From an uncultured Paracoccaceae bacterium (GTDB lineage Bacteria; Pseudomonadota; Alphaproteobacteria; Rhodobacterales; Rhodobacteraceae): DNA of 64,000 nt. Below the pieces are notes generated by a model, which was not told the origin of the DNA, made no database searches, and saw only the letters and a program-made list of their open reading frames with translations. Position numbers and translations under genes: made by a program. Shown in pieces: positions 16,595 through 26,069 of the stretch (within the stretch, counting starts at the first letter, position 1; each line of letters starts with the position of its first letter). The stretch is from positions 28,322 to 92,321 of the forward strand of contig CALDUK010000030.1 in NCBI GenBank assembly GCA_937924905.1, given 5' to 3'.

Positions 16595-18988
16595 ATGATC
16601 TTTCGTGCCGAAATAGATGGGCTGTCTTGCGCCTCTTGCGTCCGCCGCGTCGAAACCGCGCTGCAATCGCTGGCAGGCGTCGCATCCGCGCGCGCCAACC
16701 TTGCCACCCATTCAGTCGAAGTTCACTACGATCAGCCCGCAACCCCCGGGGCACTGGCAAATGGGTTGGCAGAAGCGGGCTATCCAGCGCGCCAGCACAG
16801 CCAACGCTTTGATGTCGATGGTCTAAGCTGCGCCTCTTGCGTCCGCCGGCTGGAAACCGCGCTTTCTGATGCACCGGGCGTTCTGTCGGCGCGGGTCAAT
16901 CTGGCCGACAACACGGCAACGATTACGTCACTGGAAGACACGACAACCGCCGTGCAACAGGCCGCAGCCAAAGCCGGGTATCCGGTCACGCCTCAGGCCG
17001 CCCAGCCATCGCAGACCGCACCCGACACGCTGGGCCGGGACACGGCCATTGCCTTTGCCCTCGTATTGCCCGTCTTCCTGGTCGAAATGGGCGGTCATCT
17101 TTATCCGCCCATCCACCATTTTGTGCATCAAGCTATTGGCCTGCAAACCAGTCAGGTTCTGCAATTCCTGCTGATTGGCGCCACGCTGATTGGCCCGGGA
17201 CGCAGGTTCTTTGCAAAAGGCTTGCCCGCCCTTATGCGGCGCGCGCCGGAAATGAACGCGCTTGTGGCCATCGGCACATTCGCAGCCTTCGCCTATTCAA
17301 CAGCCGTGACCTTTTTCCCGAATATCTTCCCACCCACGGCCCAAAAGGTTTATTTCGAAGCCGCAGGCGTGATCGTTGTGCTCATTCTGTTTGGCCGCAT
17401 GCTGGAAGCGCGTGCCAAATCCCGCGCCAATACCGCAATCCGCGCCTTGTCCGATCTGCAACCCGACATTGCCCATGTGGTTGAAAACGGGCGGGATATC
17501 GACCGCCCCGTCGCGGCCTTGCAACCGGGTGATCTGATCCGCATCCGACCCGGCGAACGCATTCCAACCGATGGTACGGTCGTCGATGGCACATCACTGG
17601 TAGACGAAGCCATGATCTCGGGCGAACCCCTGCCTGTCGCCAAATCCCCCGAACACTCGGTCATCGGGGCCACCATCAACGGCGAAGGTGTCCTGACGGT
17701 CAAAGTCACCCGTACCGGCACCGACACGGTGCTGTCCGGGATCATCGCCATGGTCCGCGACGCCCAGGCAACCAAACTGCCGGTCGAGGCAATCATCGAC
17801 CGTGTGACCGCATGGTTTGTGCCTGCTGTATTGCTTGTGGCGGTTCTGACGCTTGCGGTCTGGCTGGTCGCCAACCCGTCACTTGCCATCGTCGCGGCGG
17901 TGTCGGTGCTGATCATTGCCTGCCCCTGCGCCATGGGGCTGGCCGTGCCAATGTCGATCATGGTCGGAATGGCGCGGGGGGCAAAGGCTGGCGTGTTGTT
18001 TCGGCAAGGCGAAGCGGTCGAACGCCTGCGTCACGTCAAAACGGTCGCCTTTGACAAAACCGGGACATTGACCGAAGGCCGCCCGACGCTGGCGCATATT
18101 GACGTTACAGGCGGCTTTGACCGGGATCAGGTTCTGGCCCTTGCCGCCGCCGTCGAAGCGCAATCCCAGCACCCGATCGCCAAAGCCATCACCGCAGCCA
18201 TCCCAAAAACCGGGGAAACTCCTTTTACCGCAACCAATGTGCACACGGTCACCGGCAAAGGCATCGAAGGCACGGTCGGCGACAAGACCGTCCGCATTGG
18301 CAATGCAGTGTTCATGAAAGACGCCGGGATTGACGTCAGCCCGCTTGAAGACACCCAAACCGACAGAATGGCGTCCGGCGCGACTGCGTTTTACCTGTCC
18401 GTTAACGATACGCTCGCAGGTCTTTTGTCGGTTGCCGATCCTATCAAACCGGGCTCCGCCAGAACAATTGCAACGCTTCACAGCATGGGGCTCAAAACTG
18501 CCATGATCTCGGGCGACGCAACGCGCACCGCACAATCGGTCGCCGACACGCTTGGCATTGATCACGTCATCGCGGACGCCTTGCCAGACACCAAGCTTGA
18601 CCACATCCGTGCGCTGTCCAAAAATGGACCTGTCGCCTTCATCGGCGACGGCATCAACGACGCCCCGGCATTGGCCGCGGCGGATGTTGGAATTGCTCTT
18701 GGCACCGGAACCGATGTCGCGATGGAAACCGCCGATGTCGTCCTGATGTCCGGCGACCCGCAAGGCGCGGCGACGGCGATTGCGCTCAGCAGCGCTGTCA
18801 TGCGCAATGTAAAACAAAATCTGGGCTGGGCTTTCGGGTATAACATCCTGCTGATCCCCGTCGCTGCTGGTCTTTTGTATCCCAGCTTCGGCCTTCTTTT
18901 GTCGCCCATGCTTGCCGCGGGTGCCATGGCGTTCTCAAGTGTCGCAGTTGTTACCAATTCGTTAAGGTTAAGGAGTTCACAGCTGTGA
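16595..18988 (+). CDS. copA: Copper-exporting P1B-type ATPase
   Basis: A 797-residue inner-membrane pump that exports Cu(I). Two heavy-metal-associated domains at the N-terminus (residues ~2-64 and ~70-135) each carry GLSCASC. The membrane CPC motif is at residues 443-445 (IACPCAMGLAVP), the phosphorylated Asp487 is in DKTGTLTEG, and GDGINDAPAL and the HP-type motif (SQHPIAKAI) complete the ATPase core. The ATG at 16595 lies so close to the CueR promoter that the message may be nearly leaderless. The stop overlaps the cueR start (GTGA). Confidence 0.95.
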   Translation: MIFRAEIDGLSCASCVRRVETALQSLAGVASARANLATHSVEVHYDQPATPGALANGLAEAGYPARQHSQRFDVDGLSCASCVRRLETALSDAPGVLSARVNLADNTATITSLEDTTTAVQQAAAKAGYPVTPQAAQPSQTAPDTLGRDTAIAFALVLPVFLVEMGGHLYPPIHHFVHQAIGLQTSQVLQFLLIGATLIGPGRRFFAKGLPALMRRAPEMNALVAIGTFAAFAYSTAVTFFPNIFPPTAQKVYFEAAGVIVVLILFGRMLEARAKSRANTAIRALSDLQPDIAHVVENGRDIDRPVAALQPGDLIRIRPGERIPTDGTVVDGTSLVDEAMISGEPLPVAKSPEHSVIGATINGEGVLTVKVTRTGTDTVLSGIIAMVRDAQATKLPVEAIIDRVTAWFVPAVLLVAVLTLAVWLVANPSLAIVAAVSVLIIACPCAMGLAVPMSIMVGMARGAKAGVLFRQGEAVERLRHVKTVAFDKTGTLTEGRPTLAHIDVTGGFDRDQVLALAAAVEAQSQHPIAKAITAAIPKTGETPFTATNVHTVTGKGIEGTVGDKTVRIGNAVFMKDAGIDVSPLEDTQTDRMASGATAFYLSVNDTLAGLLSVADPIKPGSARTIATLHSMGLKTAMISGDATRTAQSVADTLGIDHVIADALPDTKLDHIRALSKNGPVAFIGDGINDAPALAAADVGIALGTGTDVAMETADVVLMSGDPQGAATAIALSSAVMRNVKQNLGWAFGYNILLIPVAAGLLYPSFGLLLSPMLAAGAMAFSSVAVVTNSLRLRSSQL

Positions 18989-19383
18989 ACATCGGAGACG
19001 TCTCAACCGCCGCCGATTTGCCGGCCAAAACCATCCGATATTACGAGGAAATCGGCCTGATCCGCCCAGCACGCGGTCAGAACGGATATCGCAGCTTCAG
19101 CCAATCCGACCTCCATAAGTTAAGATTTCTGGGCCGCGCCCGCGCCTTAGGCTTTTCCATAGAAGACTGCCGGACGCTGCTGGCGCTTTACGAGAATGAA
19201 GGTCGGGCCAGTAGTGAGGTTCGCAAGATTGCCGAAAGCCATCTGCGCGACATTCGCACCAAGATCACCACGCTTGATGCGATGCGCCAGACGCTGGAGC
19301 ATCTGGTCAGCACGTGCGCCGGAGACGACCGCCCCGATTGCCCCATCCTGAACGATCTGGGCGGCAGCGCGCACGAAAAGTGA
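18985..19383 (+). CDS. cueR: Copper-responsive MerR-family regulator CueR
   Basis: A 132-residue MerR-type activator with the N-terminal winged helix (IGDVSTAADLPAKTIRYYEE, GLIRPARGQNGYR) and a C-terminal metal loop in which Cys111 and Cys119 (TCAGDDRPDCPIL) match the two copper ligands of E. coli CueR (112 and 120). Ser77 is also present at the position that selects monovalent metals. The start is GTG at 18985, overlapping the copA stop, so sensor and pump are co-translated. It should bind the operator at 16561-16581. Confidence 0.94.
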   Translation: MNIGDVSTAADLPAKTIRYYEEIGLIRPARGQNGYRSFSQSDLHKLRFLGRARALGFSIEDCRTLLALYENEGRASSEVRKIAESHLRDIRTKITTLDAMRQTLEHLVSTCAGDDRPDCPILNDLGGSAHEK

Positions 19384-19467
19384 TCAATCGTCCCTGTTCT
19401 CTCGCCGATCCGCTCTATATTGCAGTGCAAGGCGGGGTCGCCTGAACAGGAGTTGCCAATTTCGCCC

Positions 19468-21237
19468 ATGGTTCGTGTTTTCTTCGTTTTTATCACATGG
19501 GGAATGTTGGCAGTTTCGGCTTTTGCTGAAACGCGCCTGTCCTTTGCGACACCGGACGCCGATGACGATTTGCGCGACGCGCTTCGTGCGTCATCCCTGC
19601 TCATTGCAGCAGGTGACGAGGCGAACCCGCAAGACCTTTTGGCCGCGGCGCAGGCCGATTATGGGCGCTTGTTGGGTGTTCTTTATGAAAACGGTCGATT
19701 TGGCGGTGTGATCACAATTCGGATCGACGGGCGCGAAGCGGCCGCCATTTTGCCATTGCGCGCGCCCTCGGCCATTCGGCAAATTCAGGTCGATGTCCGG
19801 TCGGGGCCAACCTATCGGTTTGCCGACACCCGCGTCAGCCCCCTGCCCCCCGGAACCGAGTTGCCCGAAGGATTTCGACCAGGCGCTGTGGCGGGCACCG
19901 ACACCATCCGTGCGGCGGCTTTGACCTCGGTCGAGGCTTGGCGGCAGGACGGGCGGGCGAAAGCGCGGGTGAGGGACCAGCGCGTCACGGCGGACCATCA
20001 GCGCGACCGGATCTCGGCCTGGATCACGATCGACCCTGGCCCGCGCCTGACCTTTGGCGACGTCAGGATCACTGGCGCCGAAGATGTGCGTGAGCAGCGT
20101 ATTCGCACCATTGCCGGCATCCCCGAAGGTCAGGTATTTGACCCGGACGAACTGGACCGGGTCGCAAGCCGTCTGCGCCGGACGGGCAGTTTTAGGTCAG
20201 TCACTGTGACCGAAAATGATGCCATCGGCCCGGACAACACCCTGCCGCTGTCCATCGATGTGGTCGAGGCCGTGCCGCGCCGTTTTGGATTTGGCGCGGA
20301 ATACAGCACAACCGAAGGCGCGCGTCTGTCGGCCTTTTGGCTGCATCGCAATTTTCTGGGCGGGGCCGAACGGTTTCGTGTCGATGGGGCCATCGCAGGC
20401 ATTGGTGGCGAAACCGGCGGCATCGATCTGAGCTTTGGCGCACGCTATGAACGGCCCGCAACGCCGCGCGCCGATGTGGATTTGTTCGCGGAATTTCTGT
20501 GGGAACGGCTGGACGAGCCCGAGTTTACGTCAGACACGACCGAGTTCACTTTGGGCTTTACGCGCTATGCCACAGATACGCTGACTGTCGAGTTCGGTCT
20601 GGGGTATCTTTATGCCGACACCGTCGATTCCTTCGGGCGCGAGACCTTTCAACTGCTGACCTTGCCACTGGCGGCCGAACTGGACCGGCGCGATGACCCT
20701 CTGGATGCGACGGAAGGGTTTTACATCGACCTGGAAGCGACACCGTTTCTGGCGCTGGCGGGCACCGACAATGGCACGCGGATCGCGCTGGATGCACGCG
20801 GCTATCGCAGTAACCAAGCGTTAACCTTTGCAGGGCGCTTGCAACTGGGCGCATTGTTCGGGCCATCGCTTGCGGAAAGCCCGCCTTTTTACCGTTTCTT
20901 CTCGGGCGGGGGCGGCACGGTGCGTGGGCAAAGTTATCAATCCCTTGGCGTGGATCTGGGCAGCGGCCTGACAGGCGGGCGCAGTTTCCTGGGGCTGTCT
21001 GGCGAGTTGCGATACAATTGGAACGATGACCTGCAAGTCGTGGGCTTTGCCGATTGGGGATATATCGGCAGCGAGAGCTTCCCCGACTTTACCGGCAACA
21101 GTCACGCAGGCGCGGGCATTGGTGTGCGCTATAAAACCGGGATCGGGCCTATCCGGCTGGACCTGGCGACGCCTATTTCGGGCGATACGCCGGCATCTGA
21201 TCTGTATATCTATGTCGGCATTGGGCAGGCGTTTTGA
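19468..21237 (+). CDS. tamA: Outer-membrane assembly protein TamA (BamA/Omp85 family)
   Basis: A 589-residue outer-membrane protein that works with TamB in transporting lipids or inserting proteins at the outer membrane. A signal peptide (VRVFFVFITWGMLAVSAFA) precedes POTRA-like repeats (residues ~20-255), including LTFGDVRITGAEDVREQRIR, and a C-terminal 16-strand beta-barrel containing VRGQSYQSLG and ending in aromatic YIYVGIGQAF. I chose the ATG at 19468; a TTG at 19453 is an alternative. The stop codon overlaps tamB by one base (TGATG). Confidence 0.92.
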   Translation: MVRVFFVFITWGMLAVSAFAETRLSFATPDADDDLRDALRASSLLIAAGDEANPQDLLAAAQADYGRLLGVLYENGRFGGVITIRIDGREAAAILPLRAPSAIRQIQVDVRSGPTYRFADTRVSPLPPGTELPEGFRPGAVAGTDTIRAAALTSVEAWRQDGRAKARVRDQRVTADHQRDRISAWITIDPGPRLTFGDVRITGAEDVREQRIRTIAGIPEGQVFDPDELDRVASRLRRTGSFRSVTVTENDAIGPDNTLPLSIDVVEAVPRRFGFGAEYSTTEGARLSAFWLHRNFLGGAERFRVDGAIAGIGGETGGIDLSFGARYERPATPRADVDLFAEFLWERLDEPEFTSDTTEFTLGFTRYATDTLTVEFGLGYLYADTVDSFGRETFQLLTLPLAAELDRRDDPLDATEGFYIDLEATPFLALAGTDNGTRIALDARGYRSNQALTFAGRLQLGALFGPSLAESPPFYRFFSGGGGTVRGQSYQSLGVDLGSGLTGGRSFLGLSGELRYNWNDDLQVVGFADWGYIGSESFPDFTGNSHAGAGIGVRYKTGIGPIRLDLATPISGDTPASDLYIYVGIGQAF

Positions 21238-24200
21238 TGCGGCGTATTCTGATCCTTAGCCTTTTTCTGGCAACACCTGCCCTGTCACAGGACGGCCCGG
21301 GCTTTTTCGAACGCCTGTTGGGCACAGACCAATCGTCCAGCGATGCCGAACAAGGCACGCTTTTGGAACGGCTGATCGAAGACGGGTTGTCGGGCGCCGG
21401 GCGCGTTGTGTCGGTCGACGGCTTTCGCGGTGCGTTGTCGGGTGAAGCCACGCTGGATCAATTGACCATCGCTGACGATGAAGGCGTCTGGCTGACCTTG
21501 ACGGATGCGGTTCTGGACTGGAACCGGTCGGCCCTGTTTGCCGGGCGTCTGGAGGTCACGACGCTGTCTGCCGGCGAGATTCTTTTGCCGCGTCTACCCG
21601 AAAGCGAAGCGGCGCCGACGCCCGAAGCCACGGGTTTTCAAATCCCCGAATTGCCGGTCAGCGTCGAAATCGGAACTTTGCTGGCGGAAAAGGTCGAATT
21701 GGGGGCGCCGGTCATCGGACGACCACTATCGCTGACCGTGGACGGCGATCTGTCTTTGGCGGGCGGCGATGCCGAGGCCAATCTGACGCTGAACCGGCTG
21801 GACGGCGACGGCCAGTTTGTGTTCAGCACGTCATTTGCGAATGAAACCCAACAACTGGCCCTGAGCCTGACCGTTGACGAGGCGGCAGACGGCATTCTGG
21901 CCGGCCTTGCACAATTGCCGGGCACGCCTGCCTTGTCCTTTGCGATTGAAGGCGACGCGCCTTTGTCAGATTTTCTAGCTGATATCCGGCTGGATACAGA
22001 CGGCGAACGCCGCCTGGCCGGCCAAATCACGATCAGCGACGCTGGCACCGACACAGGTATCGACACGGGTATCGACACGGGGTCCGCACGCCAGATTGGG
22101 GTGGATATTGCGGGCGATATCGCCCCGATATTTGCGCCCGCCTATCAGGATTTTTTCGGCAACCAGATTGCATTGGTAACGGATGCCTTGATCTATCCTG
22201 ACGGTCGGGTCGTGTTGCCGCGCCTTGCTTTGACGGCACAGGAACTTATTCTGGACGGTGCCGTTGAGATCGGGGCAGATGGCCTGCCAACCAAGATCGA
22301 CCTGACCGGGCAGATCGAGCCGAACACAGGTACCACCGTGTTATTGCCGCTGTCGGGCGAGGAAACGCGCGTCGGCCGCGCCGATTTGCAGGTCAGCTTT
22401 GATGCTGCGCAGTCCGAAGACTGGACGGCAGATATTCTGGCGCGCGGGGTATCGCGCGGGACCCTTCAGGCTGACAGCCTGCGCTTGGCAGGCACCGGGC
22501 GCATCCAGTCAGGTGAAACGCGTGCCGTCACGGCAGACGTCACTTTTGAAGCCTTGGGGGCCAGCACGACGCCCGCCTTGGATCAGGCGCTTGGCCCCGA
22601 CCTGGGCGGCAGCTTTGCCGTTGATTGGGCCGGTGGGCCGGTCGAGATACCGCGCCTGGCCCTGACGGCCCGCGACTTGCGGGCCACCGGGCAGGCGCAG
22701 ATTGGTGATGGGGCGGACATAACCGGCGAGATCCGCTTTGCCGCTGACCGTTTACAGAACTTCGCGGCTTTGGCCGGGCGCGACCTGACCGGACAATCCG
22801 AGTTGCAGGCGCGGTTTGCCTATGCGCCGGTGAGCGGGGCGTTCACGGTTGATGCTGACGGGGCGACAACAGACCTGACCGTCGGCATGCAGCAGCTGGA
22901 TGCCGTGTTGCAGGGGACCGCCGAGATCGACCTGACCGCCGCGCGTGACGAAGACGGGTTGCGCGTAACGCTTGGCAAACTGGAAAGCGGCGCGGCGCGG
23001 GTGACGGGGGCGGTGGATCTGCGTTCGGGCGGATCGACCGCGTCTTTGACCGCCGATCTGACGGATGTCGCCTTGGTGCTGCCCGCCCTGGCGGGACCGG
23101 GCCGGCTGGAATTCACCGGGTCCGAGACGCCCGAGCGAAACTGGCGGATCGCGACAGAGCTGACCGCGCCCTTGGTTGAGGCCAGCGTAAACGGTGACGT
23201 GTCAAACATCTATGAGGCCCCAAGCTTTCTGGGCAAGATCACTGCAGAGCTTGGCGATTTATCGGCGTTTTCCGAACTGGCCGGGCGGCCCCTGGCCGGT
23301 GCTTTGGCGTTGGAGCTGGACGGTGGCGCGAATGCCGATCTGACGCGCGTGGTTGTGGATGGCACGGCAACAGGGCGGAACCTGTCGATCGGGCAAGCGG
23401 ATGTGGACCGGCTGCTGGCGGGTCAGTCGGTTCTGACGATTGAGGCGACGCGCACGGACGCCCGGACGGATATCGCGGTTTTTGAGGTGGTCACGCCCGC
23501 TTTGCGGTTCGAAACCAGCGGCACGCTGGGCGTTGAAGGCGATACACTGGCGGTGACGGCCCGGCTGGCTGACCTGGCGCCTTTTGCCGGTGGGCTGTCG
23601 GGGCCGTTGACGGTGACAGGCGATGTCGGGCGCAGCGATCAGGTGATCTCGGTCGATCTTGGCGCCGAGGGGCCGGGCGGGGCCACGGCGGATGTGTCTG
23701 GCACGCTGGGGGCGGATGGCCGGGCGGCCGATTTGCGCGTGGTCGGAGCCGCGCCCCTGGGATTGGCCAACCGGTTCATCGCGCCGCGGTCTATCGAAGG
23801 CTTGTCGCGCTTCGATCTGGCTATGCGCGGGCCACTGGGGCTGAGCGCTTTGTCGGGCAGCATCCGGGCGGATGGCGCGCGGCTTTCGGCACCCACCGTG
23901 GGCACGGCATTGCGCGATATCACGGGGCGGGTTGATCTGGCCAATGGCACCGCGCGGCTGAACTTTGCGGCGCGGGTCGAACAAGGCGGGCAACTGAGCG
24001 CTGAGGGCAGCGTTGGCTTGAGCGCGCCGAATGTCGCGAACATCGCCATTGATCTGGACAATGTACGGCTGGAGGACGCCCGCCTGTACGAAACAACGGC
24101 GGCGGGTCAGGTCCGCGTCAACGGACCGATTGCTGATGGCGCGGCGATAACCGGCACGATCAATCTGGGCGAGACCAACATTCGCATCCCCAACTCGACC

Positions 24201-25016
24201 ATCGGGGGCGCGGGCGCGGTGCCCGAGATTGTGCATATCAACGAACCGCCACCGGTCCGGGGCACGCGCCGCAAGGCGGGGCTGCTTGGCGGGTCGGGTG
24301 GCCGGGCTTCGGACAGTGCCGGGTTCCCGCTGGACTTGCGCATTCAGGCACCCAACCGGGTTTTCGTGCGCGGACGCGGACTGGACAGCGAATTTGGTGG
24401 AAACCTGCGCCTGACCGGGACCACAAACAACATCGTGCCGCTGGGTGCGTTCAATCTGATCCGGGGGCGTCTGGATATTCTGGGCCGCCGACTGGCGCTG
24501 GAGGAGGCGCGCATCACGATGCAGGGCGCTTTGGTGCCCTTTCTCAATATCACCGCCACCACGCAGGTGGAAGACACGGACATCAATGTCGGTGTTTTCG
24601 GGCCTGCCGATGCGCCCGAGATTGAGTTCAGTTCTTCCCCCGATCTGCCCCAGGAAGAAGTGTTGGCGCGGCTCTTGTTCGGGCGCGGGCTGGAAACGCT
24701 GAGCCCGTTGCAGGCGGCCAGACTGGCGTTGGCTGTGCGCACCCTGGCCGGTCAGGGCGGTGAAGGTCTGGTCGGTCGCATTCGCGGGCAAACCGGTCTT
24801 GCCGATCTGGATGTCACCACTGATGCCGAAGGCAATGCGGCGGTGCGTGCAGGCGCCTATCTGGGCGAAAATCTATACTCGGACGTGACGGTCGGAAGCA
24901 CCGGCGAAACCCAGTTGAACCTGAACCTTGACGTGTCGCCATCGCTGACCGTGCGCGGTGGGGTCACCAACGAAGGGGAAACGAGCCTTGGCATCTTCTT
25001 CGAGCGCGACTATTAG
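21237..25016 (+). CDS. tamB: Translocation and assembly module protein TamB
   Basis: A 1259-residue AsmA/TamB-type protein spanning the periplasm, anchored by an N-terminal signal segment (RRILILSLFLATPALS). Most of the length is repetitive beta-rich sequence forming the long groove typical of such lipid-transfer bridges. The C-terminal ~350 residues match the conserved DUF490 domain: GAFNLIRGRLDILGRRLALE, PEIEFSSSPDLPQEEVLARL, LFGRGLETLSPLQAARL and a final GGVTNEGETSLGIFFERDY. It starts at an ATG overlapping the tamA stop, so the two subunits are made together. Confidence 0.93.
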   Translation: MRRILILSLFLATPALSQDGPGFFERLLGTDQSSSDAEQGTLLERLIEDGLSGAGRVVSVDGFRGALSGEATLDQLTIADDEGVWLTLTDAVLDWNRSALFAGRLEVTTLSAGEILLPRLPESEAAPTPEATGFQIPELPVSVEIGTLLAEKVELGAPVIGRPLSLTVDGDLSLAGGDAEANLTLNRLDGDGQFVFSTSFANETQQLALSLTVDEAADGILAGLAQLPGTPALSFAIEGDAPLSDFLADIRLDTDGERRLAGQITISDAGTDTGIDTGIDTGSARQIGVDIAGDIAPIFAPAYQDFFGNQIALVTDALIYPDGRVVLPRLALTAQELILDGAVEIGADGLPTKIDLTGQIEPNTGTTVLLPLSGEETRVGRADLQVSFDAAQSEDWTADILARGVSRGTLQADSLRLAGTGRIQSGETRAVTADVTFEALGASTTPALDQALGPDLGGSFAVDWAGGPVEIPRLALTARDLRATGQAQIGDGADITGEIRFAADRLQNFAALAGRDLTGQSELQARFAYAPVSGAFTVDADGATTDLTVGMQQLDAVLQGTAEIDLTAARDEDGLRVTLGKLESGAARVTGAVDLRSGGSTASLTADLTDVALVLPALAGPGRLEFTGSETPERNWRIATELTAPLVEASVNGDVSNIYEAPSFLGKITAELGDLSAFSELAGRPLAGALALELDGGANADLTRVVVDGTATGRNLSIGQADVDRLLAGQSVLTIEATRTDARTDIAVFEVVTPALRFETSGTLGVEGDTLAVTARLADLAPFAGGLSGPLTVTGDVGRSDQVISVDLGAEGPGGATADVSGTLGADGRAADLRVVGAAPLGLANRFIAPRSIEGLSRFDLAMRGPLGLSALSGSIRADGARLSAPTVGTALRDITGRVDLANGTARLNFAARVEQGGQLSAEGSVGLSAPNVANIAIDLDNVRLEDARLYETTAAGQVRVNGPIADGAAITGTINLGETNIRIPNSTIGGAGAVPEIVHINEPPPVRGTRRKAGLLGGSGGRASDSAGFPLDLRIQAPNRVFVRGRGLDSEFGGNLRLTGTTNNIVPLGAFNLIRGRLDILGRRLALEEARITMQGALVPFLNITATTQVEDTDINVGVFGPADAPEIEFSSSPDLPQEEVLARLLFGRGLETLSPLQAARLALAVRTLAGQGGEGLVGRIRGQTGLADLDVTTDAEGNAAVRAGAYLGENLYSDVTVGSTGETQLNLNLDVSPSLTVRGGVTNEGETSLGIFFERDY

Positions 25017-25122
25017 GCCAATTCGTTTTGTATCAAAATCTTGGAAAATGAGACTTTCGGTGTTATTTTCGACCTATATCAGCGCCGGATCCAGTGCGTT
25101 TGGCGTGCAATCAAGGAGGACG

Positions 25123-25191
25123 ATGTCCTGTCTTATGCCCAAAATGCAGCCCGTGGCGCGGCTGCGAACGGTCTTTCTGGTGCAGTTGTGA
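25123..25191 (+). CDS. Possible leader peptide coupled to rsfS
   Basis: A 22-codon reading frame, MSCLMPKMQPVARLRTVFLV plus two residues. It has the best ribosome site in the area (AAGGAGG, three bases before the ATG). Its TGA (25189-25191) overlaps the GTG start of rsfS (25188) as GTGA. The arrangement suggests that ribosomes finishing the leader re-initiate on rsfS. The peptide sequence itself suggests no function, and the frame could be chance. Confidence 0.45.
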   Translation: MSCLMPKMQPVARLRTVFLVQL

Positions 25192-25553
25192 CCAAAAGCG
25201 CGTCGAAAATTTCGAGCGATAAATTGCTCGATAACATCTTGAAATCGCTGGAAAGCAACAAGGCGGAAGAGATCGTTCAGATCGAATTGCGCGGCAAAAG
25301 CGAGATGGCCGATTGGATGGTCATCGCGTCTGGTCGTTCATCGCGTCAGGTTGCTGCGATTGCCGAGCATCTTGTTGAAAAGTTGAAGCAGGATCACGGC
25401 ATTCTGTCGAAGATCGAAGGCAAGGATACCGGCGATTGGGTTCTGATCGACGCGGGCGATATCATTGTCCACGTTTTCCGGCCCGAAGTCCGCGAATTCT
25501 ATCAGCTTGAAAAGATGTGGCTGAACCCGGGCGAAGCGTCCGCGTCAAACTAG
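25188..25553 (+). CDS. rsfS: Ribosomal silencing factor RsfS
   Basis: RsfS binds ribosomal protein L14 and keeps the 50S subunit from joining 30S when nutrients are scarce. The 121-residue product has the family core: LESNKAEEIVQIELRGKSEM, ADWMVIASGRSSRQVAAIAE, GKDTGDWVLIDAGDIIVHVF and FYQLEKMW. The frame is open from 25041, but family members begin ~15 residues before the core, so I favour the GTG at 25188. That start has no ribosome site of its own and overlaps the stop of a short well-initiated frame. It is followed by rlmH, a common pairing. Confidence 0.92.
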   Translation: MTKSASKISSDKLLDNILKSLESNKAEEIVQIELRGKSEMADWMVIASGRSSRQVAAIAEHLVEKLKQDHGILSKIEGKDTGDWVLIDAGDIIVHVFRPEVREFYQLEKMWLNPGEASASN

Positions 25554-25565
25554 GCGGCCTTTTCG

Positions 25566-26033
25566 GTGAAAATCACCATGGCAGCGGTCGGGCGGTTGCG
25601 CCCGGGCGCCGAGCTGGACCTTTTTTCAGACTATCAGACCAGGTTTGATCGCACCGGTCGTGCCCTTGGGCTTGGCCCGCTGGAATTGCGCGAAGTCGAA
25701 GCCAAGAAAGGCGGCATGACCGCCGAGGCCGGTTTGCTGCAAAAAGCGGCAGGCGAGGCGTCGGTCAAGGTTGCGCTGGACGAACGCGGTAAAGTCATGA
25801 CCTCGCCCGAGTTTGCGCAGGTGCTGGCGCGTTGGCGGGATGATGGTCGCCCCAGCGTTGCTTTCCTGATCGGTGGCGCCGATGGTCTGGCCCCCGCGTT
25901 ACGCCGCGACTGTGACCAGCTTTTGAGTTTTGGAAAAATGGTCTGGCCGCATATGCTGGTGCGCGTCATGCTGGCCGAACAATTGTATCGCGCCGCGTCC
26001 ATTCTGGCGGGCAGCCCGTATCACCGGGTCTGA
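25566..26033 (+). CDS. rlmH: 23S rRNA (pseudouridine1915-N3)-methyltransferase RlmH
   Basis: A SPOUT-class methyltransferase that modifies pseudouridine 1915 in helix 69 of 23S rRNA. The 155-residue length is normal. The C-terminal knot region is clear: VAFLIGGADGLAPALR, then LLSFGKMVWPHMLVRVMLAEQLYRA and the terminal SPYHRV. The start is GTG at 25566, twelve bases after rsfS. It converges with the phosphoglucomutase gene, 36 bases away. Confidence 0.96.
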   Translation: MKITMAAVGRLRPGAELDLFSDYQTRFDRTGRALGLGPLELREVEAKKGGMTAEAGLLQKAAGEASVKVALDERGKVMTSPEFAQVLARWRDDGRPSVAFLIGGADGLAPALRRDCDQLLSFGKMVWPHMLVRVMLAEQLYRAASILAGSPYHRV

Positions 26034-26069
26034 GCCAGAGACCGGGCGGTTTGTACCGTGCCTGCTTTT

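Noticed and set aside
23259..24791. 510-residue minus-strand frame inside tamB
   Set aside because: Its composition is Arg/Gln/Pro-rich, an artefact of GC-rich coding DNA on the other strand.
26045..26069. Possible terminator between rlmH and pgm
   Set aside because: GGCGGT...ACCGTGCC followed by T5 can pair only with mismatches, and the T-run reaches the pgm stop; too weak to list.
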